NCBI GenBank assembly: GCA_020226215.1
Contig: CM035233.1
Location: 12,152,001-12,216,000 of the forward strand
Direction of reading: 5' to 3'
DNA length: 64,000 nucleotides
Source of the DNA: Sindora glabra
Lineage: Eukaryota > Streptophyta > Magnoliopsida > Fabales > Fabaceae
Shown here: in pieces, positions 62,581 to 64,000 of the stretch
Position numbering within the stretch: position 1 is the stretch's first letter
How the letters are laid out: every line of letters begins with the position of its first letter
Made by a program: the position numbers and the translations under genes
Notes under the pieces: model-generated
Databases searched by the model: none
What the model saw: only the letters and a program-made list of their open reading frames with translations
Told to the model about the DNA's origin: nothing

Positions 62581-63589
62581 TTTTGATTATTACGACATTT
62601 TTATCTTCTTGCGTAGGTACTTATATCAATTTTAATTATCAAATCTTCTCACAAATACACAATCAATTCAATTCTCATATAACACATCAAATATATGCAA
62701 TTTTTTCTAGTAATATCTTTCTAATTAGAATTTTATTCTCTCCTCTGGTATTTTATTTTCATAACTTTAATTATTATAAATTATTAACTAACATAAATTA
62801 ATTACAAATTTTTTACAACAATGTGTGTTTATTTTTTTTTAATGATAAGGATTATTCCATGTTCCACATCTCGTTGCTAAAATATTTTTATCATTGTGAT
62901 GAAATAAAAAAGAATTAATTCATGTTATAATTTTAATTTCATTATAAAATGAAAAGATTATTGCAACAAAATAACCATATTTTTTTTATTTTCAACTATC
63001 TCCAACTTCGTTATTTCGTATTTATTTTATTACACAATAAAAATAATATTATTGAAATAAATACAAAGTAGCAAGAATATTATTGGAATAAATACAAAAT
63101 AAAAGGAAATATATTTATTTTGTTATATTTCTTTTCATTTTCAATAATCTTCAACTTCGTATGTAAAGAATATTATTGAATAATTCAATAAATTTGCTTA
63201 TGTGTAATAAAGTATTAAATAATTACTTGTAATATTATAATTCTGAATGGTGGAAGTGTATAATTTTGAAAAATGATAAATATTAAGTGTCATTCGATCA
63301 AAATTTGAGAGACATTAATATAAATTACGTAATTATTTTTTATTGATCCTATCTTTTATTTTAATAATATTCAATTATTTACTAAATATTTATTATTTTT
63401 ATTAAATATATTATTATCATTAACTACTTTCTTATTTGATTCCTATAATAAATTAATGTATTAAATATCAAAGTGGAATAAAATATTTTTTTATGATATC
63501 AAATATAATTATAAAATGAGTAATTTATTTTTACAAATTTATTTTGAGTCACAATCACATATTATTTATTTTTAAAATTTTCATTTTGA
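62581..63589. other. AT-rich 3' interior of the MULE, no gene
   Basis: One kilobase between the PMD gene and the right terminal repeat. A phrase (AATACAAAGTAGCAAGAATATTATTGG / AATACAAAATAAAAGGAA, and ATTTTCA(A/C)(T/C)(T/A)ATCT(T/C)CAACTTCG) is repeated near 62990-63040 and 63060-63160, a small tandem duplication. No coding frame. Confidence 0.5.
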
Positions 63590-63797
63590 AATGACAGAGT
63601 AAGGGCGCCATTTAATTTGGCGCCCTCAAAGCAGTTCGGAGGTGCCATTCGGACTAGTACCTCCTCCCCGAGGACGCCTTCCAGCCTGGCACCTTCGCCC
63701 TACTGTATATTTTGGTAATATATTTTGAAAGAACGGTAAAATGAAAATAAATTTGCAAAAAAAATAGTAAATTGATACTTTGCCCCCCCAAAAAAAA
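63590..63797. repeat. Right terminal inverted repeat of the MULE
   Basis: Contains GGCGCC at 63604 and 63619, a GC-rich block with GAGGACGCCTTCCAGCCTGG, and then, approaching the end, ATATTTTGGTAATATATTTT, GAACGGTAAAATG, AAATAGTAAATTGATACTTT and a run of C. These are the inverse of the left-end blocks. Confidence 0.75.
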
Positions 63798-64000
63798 GGG
63801 CCTTCACTCAACCACCATCAATCAAATCTTGTAAGAGCACTGCGAAATGAGAGGTATGGGTTTTAACTATCAAATATTGTATTATTGTCATGATTAAACA
63901 CAAAATAACCAAAATTTTCTAATTAATTATATGATTATAAGTGATATTTTTATCCTAACTATTAATATAAAATTTATATTCTCTTTTCATTTTATATAAG
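63798..64000. repeat. Dispersed long repeat, second copy, right portion (continues past the window)
   Basis: Matches 40530-40745: ACTCAACCACCATCAATCAA, ATCTTGTAAGAGCACTGCGA, ATGAGAGGTATGGGTTTTAA, TATTGTCATGATTAAAC and AATTATATGATTATAAGTGA in order. The match runs to the last base of the window. Confidence 0.8.

Larger units (their letters stand above)
53231..63797 (+). mobile_element. Mutator-like element carrying mudrA and a plant mobile domain gene
   Basis: The element splits a repeat whose uninterrupted copy is at 40050-40750, which fixes the limits to within a few bases. The ends are long divergent terminal inverted repeats: left 53231 onward and right (inverted) share GGNAAANTAYYAAT, ATTTTTTT, TTTTACCGT, TTTC, AAAYATATTAC and AAARTA blocks. 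Candidate 9-bp target duplications are CTCCCTTCA (53222-53230) and GGGCCTTCA (63798-63806), matching at 6 of 9 bases. Inside, on the plus strand, lie a promoter-like segment, a 3-kb AT-rich stretch, mudrA and the PMD gene. Both genes are dead, so the copy is old and not autonomous now. Confidence 0.8.

Noticed and set aside
52800..64000. The 40-kb and 53/64-kb repeat copies as a pair of LTRs of one retrotransposon
   Set aside because: No primer-binding site, polypurine tract or gag-pol was found in the 12 kb between them, and the region is occupied by other elements; a plain dispersed duplication is as likely.

Overview
The window looks like a repeat-rich stretch of a flowering-plant nuclear genome, most likely a dicot. 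It is very AT-rich and carries spliced genes with GT..AG introns. Its recognisable protein families are plant ones: an A-type (CYP71-clan) cytochrome P450, a Helitron Rep-helicase with an RPA-like partner, a MuDR-type transposase, a plant mobile domain (PMD) protein and a CACTA transposase remnant. The species cannot be named from sequence alone. No rRNA, tRNA or CRISPR array was recognised.

Only one gene looks intact: a two-exon cytochrome P450 at 37217-39077 (+), predicted at 498 residues and closest in feel to CYP83/CYP71. It stands alone among transposon remains.

Left part (1-11.4 kb): the 3' end of a plus-strand Helitron (ends at 1090), AT-rich filler, a possible hAT-type element (4174-5776), a large minisatellite field (6.2-8.4 kb) built on an ATGTTACTATT motif and its inverse, and a decayed minus-strand coding fragment inside that field.

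Middle (11.4-37 kb): a clear Helitron 3' terminus on the minus strand at 11410, followed to the right by a foldback element, then long AT-rich sequence. A decayed Helitron RepHel gene (19595-25527, -) and a decayed multi-exon RPA70-like gene (29676-33265, -) follow. Both lie on the same strand, as in autonomous plant Helitrons. A four-copy tandem repeat (35.2-36.3 kb) lies upstream of the RPA-like gene.

Right part (39-64 kb): a repeat copy (40.05-40.75 kb), a CACTA element (43405-49067), a 546-bp MITE with a perfect 7-bp target duplication (49745-50290), and a second copy of the 40-kb repeat that is split by a roughly 10.6-kb Mutator-like element (53231-63797). That element has long divergent terminal inverted repeats rich in GGCGCC, a mudrA gene (56998-59772) and a five-exon PMD gene (60040-62580).

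The main signal is the way the transposon genes died. In three unrelated genes (RepHel, mudrA, PMD), and in part of RPA, most in-frame stops sit where the family has Trp, Gln or Arg and are explained by one C-to-T or G-to-A change. This fits long-term cytosine methylation and deamination of silenced elements. The P450 shows none of it.
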